A DNA stretch of 64,000 bases, taken from NCBI RefSeq assembly GCF_003651245.1, contig NZ_RAPE01000001.1, positions 310,001 through 374,000 on the forward strand, written 5' to 3'. Shown here piece by piece: positions 35,785 to 44,664 of the stretch; position 1 is the first letter of the stretch, and every line of letters starts with the position of its first letter. The notes under the pieces are model-generated. The model did not search any database, had not been told where the DNA came from, and saw only the letters and a list, made by a program, of their open reading frames with translations. This stretch comes from Roseovarius spongiae. Its GTDB lineage: Bacteria > Pseudomonadota > Alphaproteobacteria > Rhodobacterales > Rhodobacteraceae. A program made the position numbers and the translations under genes.

Positions 35785-36948
35785 ATGCCCGTCATCACCG
35801 ATATCGAGGATCTGCACCGCATCTACCGCCGCCGCGCGCCGCGGATGTTCTACGACTACACCGAGTCGGGAAGCTGGACCGAGCAGACCTTCCGCGCCAA
35901 CAAGAGCGATTTTTCCGAGATCCTGTTTCGTCAGCGCGTCGCCGTCGACATGTCGAACCGTACGACCGCGAGCCGGATGATCGGGCAGGACGCAGCGATG
36001 CCCGTCGCGCTCGCCCCCGTCGGGCTGACGGGGATGCAATGCGCGGATGGCGAGATCAAGGCGGCGCGGGCGGCGGAGAAGTTCGGCGTGCCCTACACGC
36101 TTTCGACCATGTCGATCTGTTCGATCGAGGACGTGGCGGAGCACACCGAAAAGCCGTTCTGGTTGCAGGTCTACACGCTCAAGGACGACGATTTCATGCA
36201 GCGCCTGTTCGACCGGGCTCGGGACGCGAAATGCTCGGCCGCCGTCATCACCGTCGATTTGCAGGTGCTCGGCCAGCGCCACAAGGATATAAAGAACGGG
36301 TTGTCCGCCCCGCCGAAACTGACCGCCAAATCCGTCGCCAACATGGTGACCAAGGTGCAATGGGGCCTCGGGATGCTGGGCACGAAGCGGCGCTTCTTCG
36401 GCAATATCGTCGGCCACGCCAAGGGGGTGAGCGATCCGTCCTCGCTGAGTTCCTGGACGTCCGAAGCCTTCGACGAGGCGCTCGACTGGGACCGCATCCG
36501 GCAGTTCCGCAAGATGTGGGACGGACCGCTCATCATCAAGGGGATCATCGATCCGCGCGACGCGAAGGAGGCGCTGAACGTGGGGGCGGACGCGATCGTG
36601 GTCTCCAACCACGGCGGGCGGCAGCTTGACGGGGCGCTCAGTTCGATCCGCGCGCTGCCCCTGATCATGGACGCGGTGGGCGACCGGATCGAGGTGCATC
36701 TCGACAGCGGCATCCGCTCGGGGCAGGACGTGCTGAAGGCGCTCGCGCTGGGGGCGACGGGAACCTATATCGGGCGCGCCTATGTCTATGGCCTCGGCGC
36801 GATGGGGGAGGCGGGGGTGACCCGCGCGCTCGAGATCATCCACAGGGAACTGGACGTGTCGATGGCGTTCTGCGGGCATCGCGACATACGCGGCGTGGAT
36901 CGTGATATCCTCATGGTGCCGAAGGGGTTCTCCGACGGCTGGGAGTGA
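35785..36948 (+). CDS. FMN-dependent alpha-hydroxy-acid oxidase/dehydrogenase (LldD-like)
   Basis: 387-residue TIM barrel of the FMN-dependent 2-hydroxyacid dehydrogenase family (L-lactate dehydrogenase, glycolate and mandelate oxidases). The catalytic His is residue 276 in SNHGGRQLD; the N-terminal YDYTESGSWTEQTF, the Lys in PLIIKGI and DSGIRSGQDVLKALALGA (FMN phosphate site) are typical. L-lactate is the commonest substrate of close homologues but glycolate-type acids cannot be ruled out. The ribosome site GAGGGAAA is directly upstream of ATG 35785. Confidence 0.88.
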   Translation: MPVITDIEDLHRIYRRRAPRMFYDYTESGSWTEQTFRANKSDFSEILFRQRVAVDMSNRTTASRMIGQDAAMPVALAPVGLTGMQCADGEIKAARAAEKFGVPYTLSTMSICSIEDVAEHTEKPFWLQVYTLKDDDFMQRLFDRARDAKCSAAVITVDLQVLGQRHKDIKNGLSAPPKLTAKSVANMVTKVQWGLGMLGTKRRFFGNIVGHAKGVSDPSSLSSWTSEAFDEALDWDRIRQFRKMWDGPLIIKGIIDPRDAKEALNVGADAIVVSNHGGRQLDGALSSIRALPLIMDAVGDRIEVHLDSGIRSGQDVLKALALGATGTYIGRAYVYGLGAMGEAGVTRALEIIHRELDVSMAFCGHRDIRGVDRDILMVPKGFSDGWE

Positions 36949-36954
36949 GGGGCG

Positions 36955-36975
36955 AAGAAAATTATGGATTTTCTT
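36955..36975. terminator. Stem-loop after the LldD-like gene
   Basis: AAGAAAAT (36955-36962) and ATTTTCTT (36968-36975) form a perfect 8-bp stem with loop TATGG, 6 bp after the stop codon. It is AT-rich in a GC-rich genome and lies in the convergent gap before the cysteine desulfhydrase gene, so it may end transcripts from both sides. Confidence 0.5.
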
Positions 36976-37011
36976 GGGCCAGTGTCGGGTGTCGTGGCGC
37001 CGGGGCCTTCA

Positions 37012-37038
37012 GAGGATATTTTAGGCAGGAAGAAGGGG
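37012..37038 (+). repeat. Dispersed element, divergent copy 6
   Basis: GAGGATATTTTAGGCAGGAA followed by GAAGGGG, in the convergent gap after the LldD-like gene. Closest to copy 1 (GGATATTT core and purine tail). Confidence 0.45.
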
Positions 37039-37048
37039 GTGCGGGCGC

Positions 37049-38089
37049 TCAGAGCCAGTCTTGCAGCGTCCGGTCATGGGGCGCGGTGTCGCCGATGCAT
37101 CGCGCGACCCAGGCGGGGTCGTAATAGGTGTCGAGGTAGCGCTCGCCCCCGTCGCAGAGCAGGGTGACGATCGAGCCGCGTTCGCCCCTCTCCATCATCT
37201 GCCGGGCGATTTTCAGCGCGCCCCAGAGGTTGGTGCCGGTCGAGCCGCCGGCCTTGCGTCCGATCAGGCCCTCGAGCCAGTGGATCGTGGCGATGCTGGC
37301 CGCATCGGGGACGCGGATCATGTCGTCGATCACGTCCGGCTGAAAGGATTTCTCGACGCGCGGGCGTCCGATTCCCTCGATCCGGCTGGAGCAGTCGGCG
37401 GTGAGGCTGTCGTCGCGGCTCTGCCACGCGTCGAAGAAGACCGAATTTTCCGGGTCCACCACCACCAGTCGCGTGTCGTGGCCGCGATAGCGCACGTAGC
37501 GGCCCAGCGTGGCCGACGTGCCGCCGGTGCCTGCGCTCATCACCAGCGTGTGCGGGACCGGGTGGGGTTCGCGCTGCATCTGCTCGAAGATGCTCTCGGC
37601 GATGTTGTTGTTGCCGCGCCAGTCGGTCGCGCGTTCGGCATGCAGGAACTGGTCCATGAAATAGCCGCCCGTATCGGCGGCCAGCCGCGTGGCGGCGTCG
37701 TGCATCTGCGGGGCGCTGTCGACGAAGTGGCATTTGCCGCCGTAAAGCGTGATCTTGTCGATCTTGCTCTGCGCGGTCGAACGCGGCATGACCGCGGTGA
37801 AAGGCAGGCCGAGCATCTGGGCGAAATAGGCCTCGGAAACCGCGGTGCTGCCCGAGGACGCTTCGATCACCGGCGTGCCTTCGGTCACCTTGCCGTTGCA
37901 GAGCGCGTAGAGGAATAGAGAGCGCGCGAGGCGGTGTTTCAGGCTGCCGGTGGGGTGGGTGCTTTCGTCCTTGAGGTAGATGTCGACGCCGTCGAGCTTG
38001 GGCAGCGTGAGTTTCAGCAAATGCGTGTCCGAGGAGCGGCGCACGTCGGCCTCGATCCGCGCGATCGCGTCGGCTATCCATCTCGCCAT
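37049..38089 (-). CDS. PLP-dependent cysteine synthase family protein, Cds1-like L-cysteine desulfhydrase
   Basis: 346-residue fold-type II PLP enzyme. The PLP lysine lies in [18 protein letters not shown] (about 45-62), the substrate loop is [13 protein letters not shown] and the phosphate-binding glycine loop is [13 protein letters not shown]. These blocks, with [12 protein letters not shown] and [11 protein letters not shown], agree closely with my memory of mycobacterial Cds1, which degrades cysteine to pyruvate, ammonia and H2S, rather than with CysK/CysM. Assignment to Cds1 over a true cysteine synthase is therefore favoured but from memory. It is convergent with the LldD-like gene and 60 bp downstream of the BetI-like gene on the same strand. 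Confidence 0.8.
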   Translation of the reverse strand: MARWIADAIARIEADVRRSSDTHLLKLTLPKLDGVDIYLKDESTHPTGSLKHRLARSLFLYALCNGKVTEGTPVIEASSGSTAVSEAYFAQMLGLPFTAVMPRSTAQSKIDKITLYGGKCHFVDSAPQMHDAATRLAADTGGYFMDQFLHAERATDWRGNNNIAESIFEQMQREPHPVPHTLVMSAGTGGTSATLGRYVRYRGHDTRLVVVDPENSVFFDAWQSRDDSLTADCSSRIEGIGRPRVEKSFQPDVIDDMIRVPDAASIATIHWLEGLIGRKAGGSTGTNLWGALKIARQMMERGERGSIVTLLCDGGERYLDTYYDPAWVARCIGDTAPHDRTLQDWL

Positions 38090-38149
38090 GTCGGTCCCTC
38101 CCTTGCCGGTCGCTAAGGGTTAGCGCGGCGGCGCGCCCCTGTCCAACGC

Positions 38150-38824
38150 TCAGCCGATCATCGCGCGTTCGCGGAAGGCGCGGGTAGTCAGCATGACGGC
38201 GGCGAGGGTCTCCATCTTGTCGCGCGCGGCGCGCATCAAGGGGGGGTCCGCGGGCAGCAGGCGACGGGCGGCGTAGTCGACCTCGTCCACGCCGCGCGCG
38301 CCGGGCATGGGCTGCGCCTGGAAGCTGGCGCGCAGCCAGATGCCGTCCATCACCGTGCGCAGCTGAAAGGCCACTCGGCGCGCTTCGGGTTCCGGCAGCA
38401 GCGGGCGCAGCGCGCTCATCAGGTTCGAGCGCATCCGCGCGTGCACCGCCGTCTGGATGCGCTGGCTGGCGCGGTGGTGGGGCACGTCCGAGCACAGGCT
38501 GATCCAGGCGTGACAGATCTCCTGCTGGAACACCGGCTCGGCGAAGTTGCCGGCGATGATCGCGTAGAGCCGTTCATGCGGGGTTTCGGCGTGGCGCAGC
38601 AGTTCGGTCACGCATTCGCGCAGCACCGTGTAGGTCTTGCGCTGCACCGCCTCGAAGAGCGCGTCCTTGTCGCGGAAATGGTGCAGCACGACGCCCTTGG
38701 ACACGCCGGCGAGCGCGGCCACCCGTTCGAGCGTGGCGCCGCGAATCCCGTGTTGCACGAGCGCGTCGAAGGCGGCCTGGCTCAGTTCGGCCCGCCTGAT
38801 CTCGCCGATGCTCTGCCGCGCCAT
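38150..38824 (-). CDS. betI: TetR family repressor, BetI-like
   Basis: 224-residue TetR-family regulator. The N-terminal helix-turn-helix is GATLERVAALAGVSKGVVLHHF (about 29-50, its core AGVSKGVVLHHFRDKDALF). The ligand domain includes CHAWISLCSDVPHH and a family-typical LRTVMDGIWLR. BetI represses choline-to-glycine-betaine genes and is released by choline. The gene is divergent from betA with 127 bp between starts, and an operator-like palindrome sits in betA's promoter. The betB and betC genes usually next to it are not present. Confidence 0.85.
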   Translation of the reverse strand: MARQSIGEIRRAELSQAAFDALVQHGIRGATLERVAALAGVSKGVVLHHFRDKDALFEAVQRKTYTVLRECVTELLRHAETPHERLYAIIAGNFAEPVFQQEICHAWISLCSDVPHHRASQRIQTAVHARMRSNLMSALRPLLPEPEARRVAFQLRTVMDGIWLRASFQAQPMPGARGVDEVDYAARRLLPADPPLMRAARDKMETLAAVMLTTRAFRERAMIG

Positions 38825-38890
38825 GCGCCTGTCCTCCGGTTGCCCCGGTCCAATCTAGGGGCGCGGCGAGGAAGGCTCAATATTTACCTT

Positions 38891-38920
38891 TTGACATGAA
38901 AACTGACCGTTGGTAAGTAT
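38891..38920 (+). promoter_or_regulatory. betA promoter with BetI operator candidate
   Basis: A consensus TTGACA (38891-38896) is followed 17 bp later by TAAGTA (38914-38919). Between and over the -10 lies the imperfect palindrome ACTGACC-GTT-GGTAAGT (38902-38918; one mismatch), the right size and place for a TetR-type operator. Transcription would start about 25 bp before ATG 38952. Confidence 0.55.
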
Positions 38921-38951
38921 TCGGCTGCTCAAGCCTCGGGAGACCTGAAAG

Positions 38952-40631
38952 ATGCAAGCCGATTACGTGATCGTCGGGTCCGGGTCCGCCGGGTCCGCGC
39001 TGGCCTACCGGCTCTCGGAGGACGGTAAGCATTCGGTGCTGGTGCTGGAATTCGGCGGCAGCGACGCGGGGCCATTCATCCAGATGCCCGCCGCGCTCAG
39101 CTACCCGATGAACATGCGACGCTATGACTGGGGCTACCGGACCGAGCCCGAGCCGAAGCTCAACAACCGCCGGCTCGCCGCGCCGCGGGGCAAGGTGATC
39201 GGCGGGTCGTCCTCGATCAACGGGATGGTTTACGTGCGCGGACATGCCGGCGATTTCGACCATTGGGAGGAAAGCGGCGCGGCGGGCTGGGGGTTCCGCC
39301 ACGTGCTGCCCTATTACAAGCGCATGGAGACGTGGCATGACGGCGGCCACGGGGGCGATCCGGCCTGGCGCGGCGTCGACGGGCCGCTGCACGTCCAGCG
39401 CGGATCGCGCAGCAACGCGCTGTTCAAGGCGTTCGTGGAGGCCGGGCGGCAGGCCGGTTACGAGGTCACCGACGACTACAACGGAGAGAAGCAGGAAGGC
39501 TTCGGCCCGATGGAGCAGACCATCTGGCGCGGGCGGCGCTGGTCGGCGGCCAACGCCTATCTTCGACCCGCGCTGAAGCGGCCCAATTGCGACATGCTGC
39601 GCTGTTTCGTGCGCCGGGTCATCATCGAAGAGGGCCGCGCCGTCGGGGTCGAGATCGACCGCGGCGGGCGAATCGAAATCGTGCGCGCGAACGCGGAGGT
39701 GATCCTCGCTGCATCGGCCTTCAACTCGCCCAAGATCCTGATGCTGTCGGGGATCGGGCCGGGCGCGCATCTGGGCGAACATGGCATCGACGTGATTGCG
39801 GACCGCCCCGGCGTCGGGCGCAACCTTCAGGATCACCTTGAGCTTTACATCCAGCAGCAGAGCCTCCAGCCGATCACTCTCTACAAGCATTGGAACCTGA
39901 TCTCCAAGGGGTTGATCGGGGCGCAGTGGCTGCTGACCGGCCGGGGGCTCGGCGCGTCGAACCAGTTCGAGAGCGCGGCCTTCTTGCGCTCGCGCGCGGG
40001 CGTCGAATATCCGGACATCCAGTATCATTTCCTGCCCATTGCCGTGCGCTATGACGGCAAGGTCGCGGCAGAGGGGCACGGCTACCAGGCGCATGTGGGG
40101 CCGATGCGCTCGAAGTCGCGGGGCGCGGTCACGCTGGCCTCGGACGACCCCGGGGCCGCGCCGCGCATCGCGTTCAACTACATGAGCCACGAAGAGGATT
40201 TCCCCGATTTCCGCCGCTGCATCCGCCTGACGCGCGAGATCTTCGCGCAGGACGCCTTCGCCCCCTATCGCGGCGCCGAGATCCAGCCGGGCGAGGCGGT
40301 GCAGAGCGACGCGGCGCTCGACGATTTCATCCGCGAACACGCCGAGAGCGCCTATCACCCCTGCGGGACCTGCAAGATGGGGGCGCCGGACGACCCGCAG
40401 GCGGTGGTCGATCCCGAATGCCGGGTGATCGGGGTCGACGGGCTGCGCGTCGCCGACAGTTCGATCTTTCCGCGCATCACCAACGGCAACCTCAACGCGC
40501 CCAGCATCATGACCGGCGAGAAGGCCAGCGACATGATCCTCGGGCGCGACCCGCTGCCGGCGTCCAACCGGCAACCCTGGGTGCATCCCGAATGGAGGAC
40601 GAGCACGCGGGCGGCGGCGGCGCAGGCTTGA
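38952..40631 (+). CDS. betA: Choline dehydrogenase / GMC-family oxidoreductase
   Basis: Flavoprotein of the GMC family, 559 residues, normal for BetA. It oxidises choline to betaine aldehyde at the inner membrane. Motifs: the FAD dinucleotide fold [18 protein letters not shown] (4-21), [18 protein letters not shown] (GMC signature 1), [17 protein letters not shown] (signature 2) and the C-terminal HPCGTCKMG with the catalytic His, then [22 protein letters not shown] precedes ATG 38952. The neighbouring BetI-like repressor supports choline as substrate; a different small alcohol remains possible because betB is absent here. Confidence 0.9.
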   Translation: MQADYVIVGSGSAGSALAYRLSEDGKHSVLVLEFGGSDAGPFIQMPAALSYPMNMRRYDWGYRTEPEPKLNNRRLAAPRGKVIGGSSSINGMVYVRGHAGDFDHWEESGAAGWGFRHVLPYYKRMETWHDGGHGGDPAWRGVDGPLHVQRGSRSNALFKAFVEAGRQAGYEVTDDYNGEKQEGFGPMEQTIWRGRRWSAANAYLRPALKRPNCDMLRCFVRRVIIEEGRAVGVEIDRGGRIEIVRANAEVILAASAFNSPKILMLSGIGPGAHLGEHGIDVIADRPGVGRNLQDHLELYIQQQSLQPITLYKHWNLISKGLIGAQWLLTGRGLGASNQFESAAFLRSRAGVEYPDIQYHFLPIAVRYDGKVAAEGHGYQAHVGPMRSKSRGAVTLASDDPGAAPRIAFNYMSHEEDFPDFRRCIRLTREIFAQDAFAPYRGAEIQPGEAVQSDAALDDFIREHAESAYHPCGTCKMGAPDDPQAVVDPECRVIGVDGLRVADSSIFPRITNGNLNAPSIMTGEKASDMILGRDPLPASNRQPWVHPEWRTSTRAAAAQA

Positions 40632-40682
40632 TCCAACGCGTGTGAGCGGCGACAAGGGACGGGTGACCGCCCGGAGGCCTTG

Positions 40683-41615
40683 ATGTCCACCCGTCTGCCC
40701 CCCTTCAAGTCGCTCGAGGCGTTCGAGGCCGCCGGGCGGCTTGGCAGCTACAAGGCCGCCGCGGCGGAGCTGAACGTGACCCCCTCGGCCATCAGCCATC
40801 GGATATCGGCGCTGGAGAAGGCGCTTGGCGAGACGTTCTTTGCGCCGCAAGGGCGCGGCACGACGCTGACGCAGGCGGGGCGGACCTACCTCGGGGCGGT
40901 GCAGCGGATGTTCGACCAGCTTCGGACCGCGACCGACCGGCTCAAGCACAAGGGCGTGGCCGGGCCGCTGGGGGTGCAGGTTTTCTCGACGATCCTGCGC
41001 GGCTGGCTGATCCCGCGGCTGCCGCGCTTCACCGAACGGCACCCGGAGGTGGAGCTGAACCTGATGACGCCGCAGAACCCCTTTGACCACCCGTTCCAGG
41101 TACGGGATCTGTCGGTCGAATACCTGCGCGCGCCGATGTCCGGCGTGGTGTGCGACCTGCTTTGCGAGGACCGGATTCACGCGGTATGCAGCCCCGCCTA
41201 CGCTGCGCGGCACGGCCCGTTTAACAGCCCCGCCGACCTGGCCGAGGCGACGCTCATCCACACCATGTATCGCCCGGACGAGTGGGCCTTCTGGCAGGAG
41301 GTGGTGCGCGCCGAGCATGGCCACCAAGGCCGGAACATGCGCGTGTCCACCCGCAACGCCGCGATCGACGCTGCGGCGGCGGGGCTGGGATTCGCGCTGG
41401 TGCACTGGCCGGTGGCCGAGGGGCTGTTGCGTTCGGGCGCGTTGGTCGCGCCGCTCGACGTGCCGGTGGAGACCGGGCATTCCTTCTATCTCGTCTCGAC
41501 GCCGGAGCGCGCCGCGCTGCCGCGGGTCGCGGCGTTCCGCGAATGGATGCTGTCGGAATTCGCGCGGGATGCCGCCGGGCAGGGCGACGCCGCGGGCGAA
41601 AAGCGCCGGGTGTGA
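40683..41615 (+). CDS. LysR family transcriptional regulator, GcvA-like
   Basis: 310-residue LysR protein with helix-turn-helix GSYKAAAAELNVTPSAISHRIS (about 21-42, core AAAELNVTPSAISHR) and an effector domain starting near residue 90. The ALEKALGETFF linker and RGWLIPRLPRF segment resemble GcvA. The likely ATG is 40683; a TTG directly before it is less probable. It lies 51 bp after betA and 378 bp before the ABC transporter, both on the same strand; either could be its target. Confidence 0.9.
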   Translation: MSTRLPPFKSLEAFEAAGRLGSYKAAAAELNVTPSAISHRISALEKALGETFFAPQGRGTTLTQAGRTYLGAVQRMFDQLRTATDRLKHKGVAGPLGVQVFSTILRGWLIPRLPRFTERHPEVELNLMTPQNPFDHPFQVRDLSVEYLRAPMSGVVCDLLCEDRIHAVCSPAYAARHGPFNSPADLAEATLIHTMYRPDEWAFWQEVVRAEHGHQGRNMRVSTRNAAIDAAAAGLGFALVHWPVAEGLLRSGALVAPLDVPVETGHSFYLVSTPERAALPRVAAFREWMLSEFARDAAGQGDAAGEKRRV

Positions 41616-41993
41616 GAAATCATCATCAATCCGTGAGGTTTTTTCACTAGACCGCAGGGATCGCATGCAGCATCCTCATCTGACCGCTATGGGGTTTGTC
41701 AATGCCATCCGACGTCACGACACGAGTTCATCCTGCCTCCGCACCCAGGCGGACCGAGTGCCGCAGCATGGAAAAGCATCCTTGAGCGCCGCTGCGCCAC
41801 GCCGGATTCCGGTCGCGATGACGCCCAGCGCCGCATTGTGCGGTCGAAACGCCCCGGATCGACAATTGCCCTGAGGAGCCGCGCCAATCCCTGCTTCCCG
41901 AGCGAGAGACATGGCGGCAGCGCCGCCCCGTCAAACATCCAGGCGAACCGCCGAGACCAGATAAACGGCGGACGCTTCCAACAAGGAGAAACC
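41616..41993 (+). other. 378-bp intergenic region before the ABC transporter
   Basis: No gene seen. The first 45 bases are AT-richer and contain GTGAGAAA and TTTTTTCAC as a loose inverted pair, a possible regulator site or end of the LysR message. The ribosome site AAGGAG lies at 41984-41989, 4 bases before the binding-protein ATG. No clear promoter could be singled out. Confidence 0.4.
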
Positions 41994-43628
41994 ATGACCC
42001 TTTTCAAACGCAACGACCCGACCCTGCAGACGCTGAGCCACAGCGATCGTGAATTGCTGCTCAGGATGAACCGGCAGGGCGCATCGCGCCGGCAGGTGCT
42101 GGGCATGCTGATGGGCGCAGGCGCGACCTTTGCGGCGTCCAACGCGCTCTTTACCGGGGTTGCCCGCGCGGCGGCGGAAACGCCGAAGGTCGGCGGGCGC
42201 CTCATCATGGCGGGCGATCAGCACGGGCCGAACGACACGCTGGACCCGATCCTGGCCACCTCGGCGGTGGATTATTTCCGCATGCGGATGTTCTATGGCT
42301 CGCTGACGCGGCTGACCGATACTCTCGGCTACGAACCCGAGCTGGCCGAAGAGATCATGTCCAACGACGACGCGACCGAGTGGACCTTCAAGATCCGCAA
42401 GGGGGTGGAGTTCCACGACGGCAAGACGCTGACCGCGGATGACGTGATCTACACGATGAACCGCCACATGGGCGCGGATTCGGTGTCGAAATCCGCATCG
42501 CTCGTGTCGATGGTCAAGGAATGGGTCAAGGTCAACGATTACGAGGTCAAGGCGGTGCTGGATTCGCCCAACGCCGACCTTCCCATCGCGCTGGGTACGT
42601 TCCATTTCAAGATCCTCAAGGATGGCACGACCGATTTCTCGACCGCGATCGGGACCGGCCCCTACAAGGTCAAGGAATTCAAGCCCGGCGTGCGCACGAT
42701 CGGCGCGCGCTACGAGAATTTCTGGACCGAGGGCGGCTATCTCGACGAGCTCGAGCATTACGGCATCGGCGATTCAGTGTCGCGTCTCAACGCGTTCCTC
42801 GCCGGGGACGTGGACGCGATGGTCAACCTGCCGCCCAAGGCGATCAAGCAGGTCGAGGCCGCCGAGGGCAAGGAAATCTGGGCGCTCGTTTCCGGCGCCT
42901 ATGTCAACATCGCGCCGCGGCTCGACATGAACCCGTCCGGCAACATGCACATGTGGAAGGCGATGCAGCAGCTCCAGGACCGGCAGCGGCTGGTGAAGGG
43001 CGTGCTCAAGGGGCAGGGGACGCTGGGCAACGACCAGCCGATCAACAAGGCCTATTTCGACTATTGCGAGGACATCCCGCAGCGCGAACTCGACCCCGAC
43101 AAGGCCAAGTGGCATTGGGACAAGTCCGGCGTCGGATCGACCGCCGTGCCGGTGGTCTGCTCCGAGGTGGCCCCCGGGGCGGTCGAACAGTGTCTCTTCA
43201 TGCAGCGCGAAGGCAAGAAGATCGGCGCAAATTTCGACGTGAAGAAGGTGACGACCGACGGGTATTGGGGCGCGGTGTGGCTCAAGGAGCCGATCGCGGT
43301 GTCCTCGTGGAACATGCGCCCGACGGCCAACATCCACATGACGCTGGCCTTCAAGAGCGACGCCGCCTGGAACGAGACGCGGTGGAGCAACGAGAAGTTC
43401 GACCAGACGCTTCTCGCGGTGCGCGGCGTGACCGATCCGGCAAAGCGCAAGCAGATGTATTGCGATCTCCAGACCATGATCCACGAAGAAAACGGCATGT
43501 CGATCCCGATGCACCGCAACTACGTCGACGCCGCCGCGAATTACGTGAAGGGGCGCACCTTCGTGCCGCTCAACAACTTCGGCGGCGCGGAATCGCCCGT
43601 GACGCTCTGGCGGGACGACAGCGCCTGA
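41994..43628 (+). CDS. ABC transporter substrate-binding protein, dipeptide/nickel (SBP_bac_5) family
   Basis: Periplasmic solute-binding protein of 544 residues. It has a twin-arginine-type leader: a 30-residue N-terminal part, then SRRQVLG (Arg32-Arg33) and a hydrophobic stretch ending GVARAAAE. The mature domain has the family marks RLIMAGDQHGPNDTLDP, EWTFKIRKGVEFHDG with TADDVIYTMNRH, and GTGPYKVKEFKPG. The operon continues with two permeases and a double ATPase. Ligands of this family include peptides, sugars and opines; here the ligand is unknown, with betA and a GcvA-like regulator as the only hints. Confidence 0.9.
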   Translation: MTLFKRNDPTLQTLSHSDRELLLRMNRQGASRRQVLGMLMGAGATFAASNALFTGVARAAAETPKVGGRLIMAGDQHGPNDTLDPILATSAVDYFRMRMFYGSLTRLTDTLGYEPELAEEIMSNDDATEWTFKIRKGVEFHDGKTLTADDVIYTMNRHMGADSVSKSASLVSMVKEWVKVNDYEVKAVLDSPNADLPIALGTFHFKILKDGTTDFSTAIGTGPYKVKEFKPGVRTIGARYENFWTEGGYLDELEHYGIGDSVSRLNAFLAGDVDAMVNLPPKAIKQVEAAEGKEIWALVSGAYVNIAPRLDMNPSGNMHMWKAMQQLQDRQRLVKGVLKGQGTLGNDQPINKAYFDYCEDIPQRELDPDKAKWHWDKSGVGSTAVPVVCSEVAPGAVEQCLFMQREGKKIGANFDVKKVTTDGYWGAVWLKEPIAVSSWNMRPTANIHMTLAFKSDAAWNETRWSNEKFDQTLLAVRGVTDPAKRKQMYCDLQTMIHEENGMSIPMHRNYVDAAANYVKGRTFVPLNNFGGAESPVTLWRDDSA

Positions 43629-43646
43629 GCCTGTCTTTCCGGCCTG

Positions 43647-43686
43647 ACCCGGCCCCTGGCGCCTTGGCGGGCGGCAGGGGCCGGGT
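43647..43686 (+). terminator. Intraoperonic hairpin between binding protein and permease genes
   Basis: ACCCGGCCCCTG (43647-43658) and CAGGGGCCGGGT (43675-43686) are perfect 12-bp complements with a 16-nt loop, 18 bp after the binding-protein stop and 27 bp before the permease ATG. No T-run follows. Such hairpins stabilise the upstream message or partly stop transcription, giving more binding protein than permease. Confidence 0.7.
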
Positions 43687-43713
43687 TCCCGCACCGCACC
43701 CGGAGGCGCTTGT

Positions 43714-44664
43714 ATGCTATCACTGATCCTGCGGCGGCTCGGGATCGGACTGATCACGGTCCTCGCCGTTTCGATCATCATCTTTTTCGGCACCAAGATC
43801 CTGCCCGGCGACGCCGCGCAGATCCGTTTGGGCCAGGAGGCGACCGAGGCCAACGTCGCCGCCATGCGCGAGCGTCTCGGCCTCGATCAGCCGGTGCCGA
43901 TGCAGTATCTCAACTGGCTGGGCGATTTCATGACTGGCGATCTCGGCACATCGCTGGCCAGCGACGTGCCGATCGTCAACCTGATCTCGGACCGCTACAA
44001 GAACACCGTGATCGTCAGCGCGCTGACCGCGCTGATCGCGGTGCCGGTCTCGCTCTTGCTGGGAATCATGGCGGCGATGTTCCCGGGCAGCATCTATGAC
44101 CGCATCCTGACCTTCGTATCGGTGTCGCTGGTGGCGGCGCCGGAATTTTTCACCGCCACGCTTCTGGTTCTGATCTTCGTCTTCGCGCTTGGCTGGGGCA
44201 ACGCGGTGGTGGTGGGCAGCATCGAGGGCAAGGGCTTTTTCGAACTGATCGCGCATTTCGCGCTGCCGGTCACCACGCTCGGCTTCGTCATCGCCTCGCA
44301 GCTCATCCGGATGAGCCGGGCGGCGGTGCTCAACGTGATGAATTCGCCCTATATCGAAATGGCGATCCTCAAGGGCGTGCCCAAGAAGCGGATCATCTTT
44401 CGCCACGCGCTGCTCAACGCCATCGGTCCCATCGTCAACGTGATCGCGCTCAACCTCGCCTATCTGGTCACGGGCGTGATCGTGGTCGAGATCTATTTCG
44501 GCTATCCGGGCCTCGCCACTCTGATCGTGCAGGCGGTGCAGACCCGCGATTTCGTGCTGATCCAGGGGCTCGGCATGATCTTCTGCCTGACTTACGTGAT
44601 CCTGATGCTGATCGCCGACATCGCGGCCTTCGCGTCCAATCCCCGCCTGAGGCACCCGAAATGA
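43714..44664 (+). CDS. ABC transporter permease, DppB family
   Basis: Inner-membrane permease of 316 residues. An N-terminal helix (about 8-29) precedes the DppB-type motif GLDQPVPMQYLNWLGDFMTGDLGTS, cut here as two blocks near 56-80, then five more helices. The EAA-type cytoplasmic loop is seen in ILKGVPKKRIIFRHALLNA. CGGAGG is 10 bp upstream of ATG 43714. The stop overlaps the next permease by 4 bp. Confidence 0.92.
   Translation: MLSLILRRLGIGLITVLAVSIIIFFGTKILPGDAAQIRLGQEATEANVAAMRERLGLDQPVPMQYLNWLGDFMTGDLGTSLASDVPIVNLISDRYKNTVIVSALTALIAVPVSLLLGIMAAMFPGSIYDRILTFVSVSLVAAPEFFTATLLVLIFVFALGWGNAVVVGSIEGKGFFELIAHFALPVTTLGFVIASQLIRMSRAAVLNVMNSPYIEMAILKGVPKKRIIFRHALLNAIGPIVNVIALNLAYLVTGVIVVEIYFGYPGLATLIVQAVQTRDFVLIQGLGMIFCLTYVILMLIADIAAFASNPRLRHPK

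Noticed and set aside
38877-41666. A 929-codon open frame on the minus strand opposite betA and the LysR gene
   Set aside because: Arg/His/Pro-rich shadow of betA; no domain or ribosome site.
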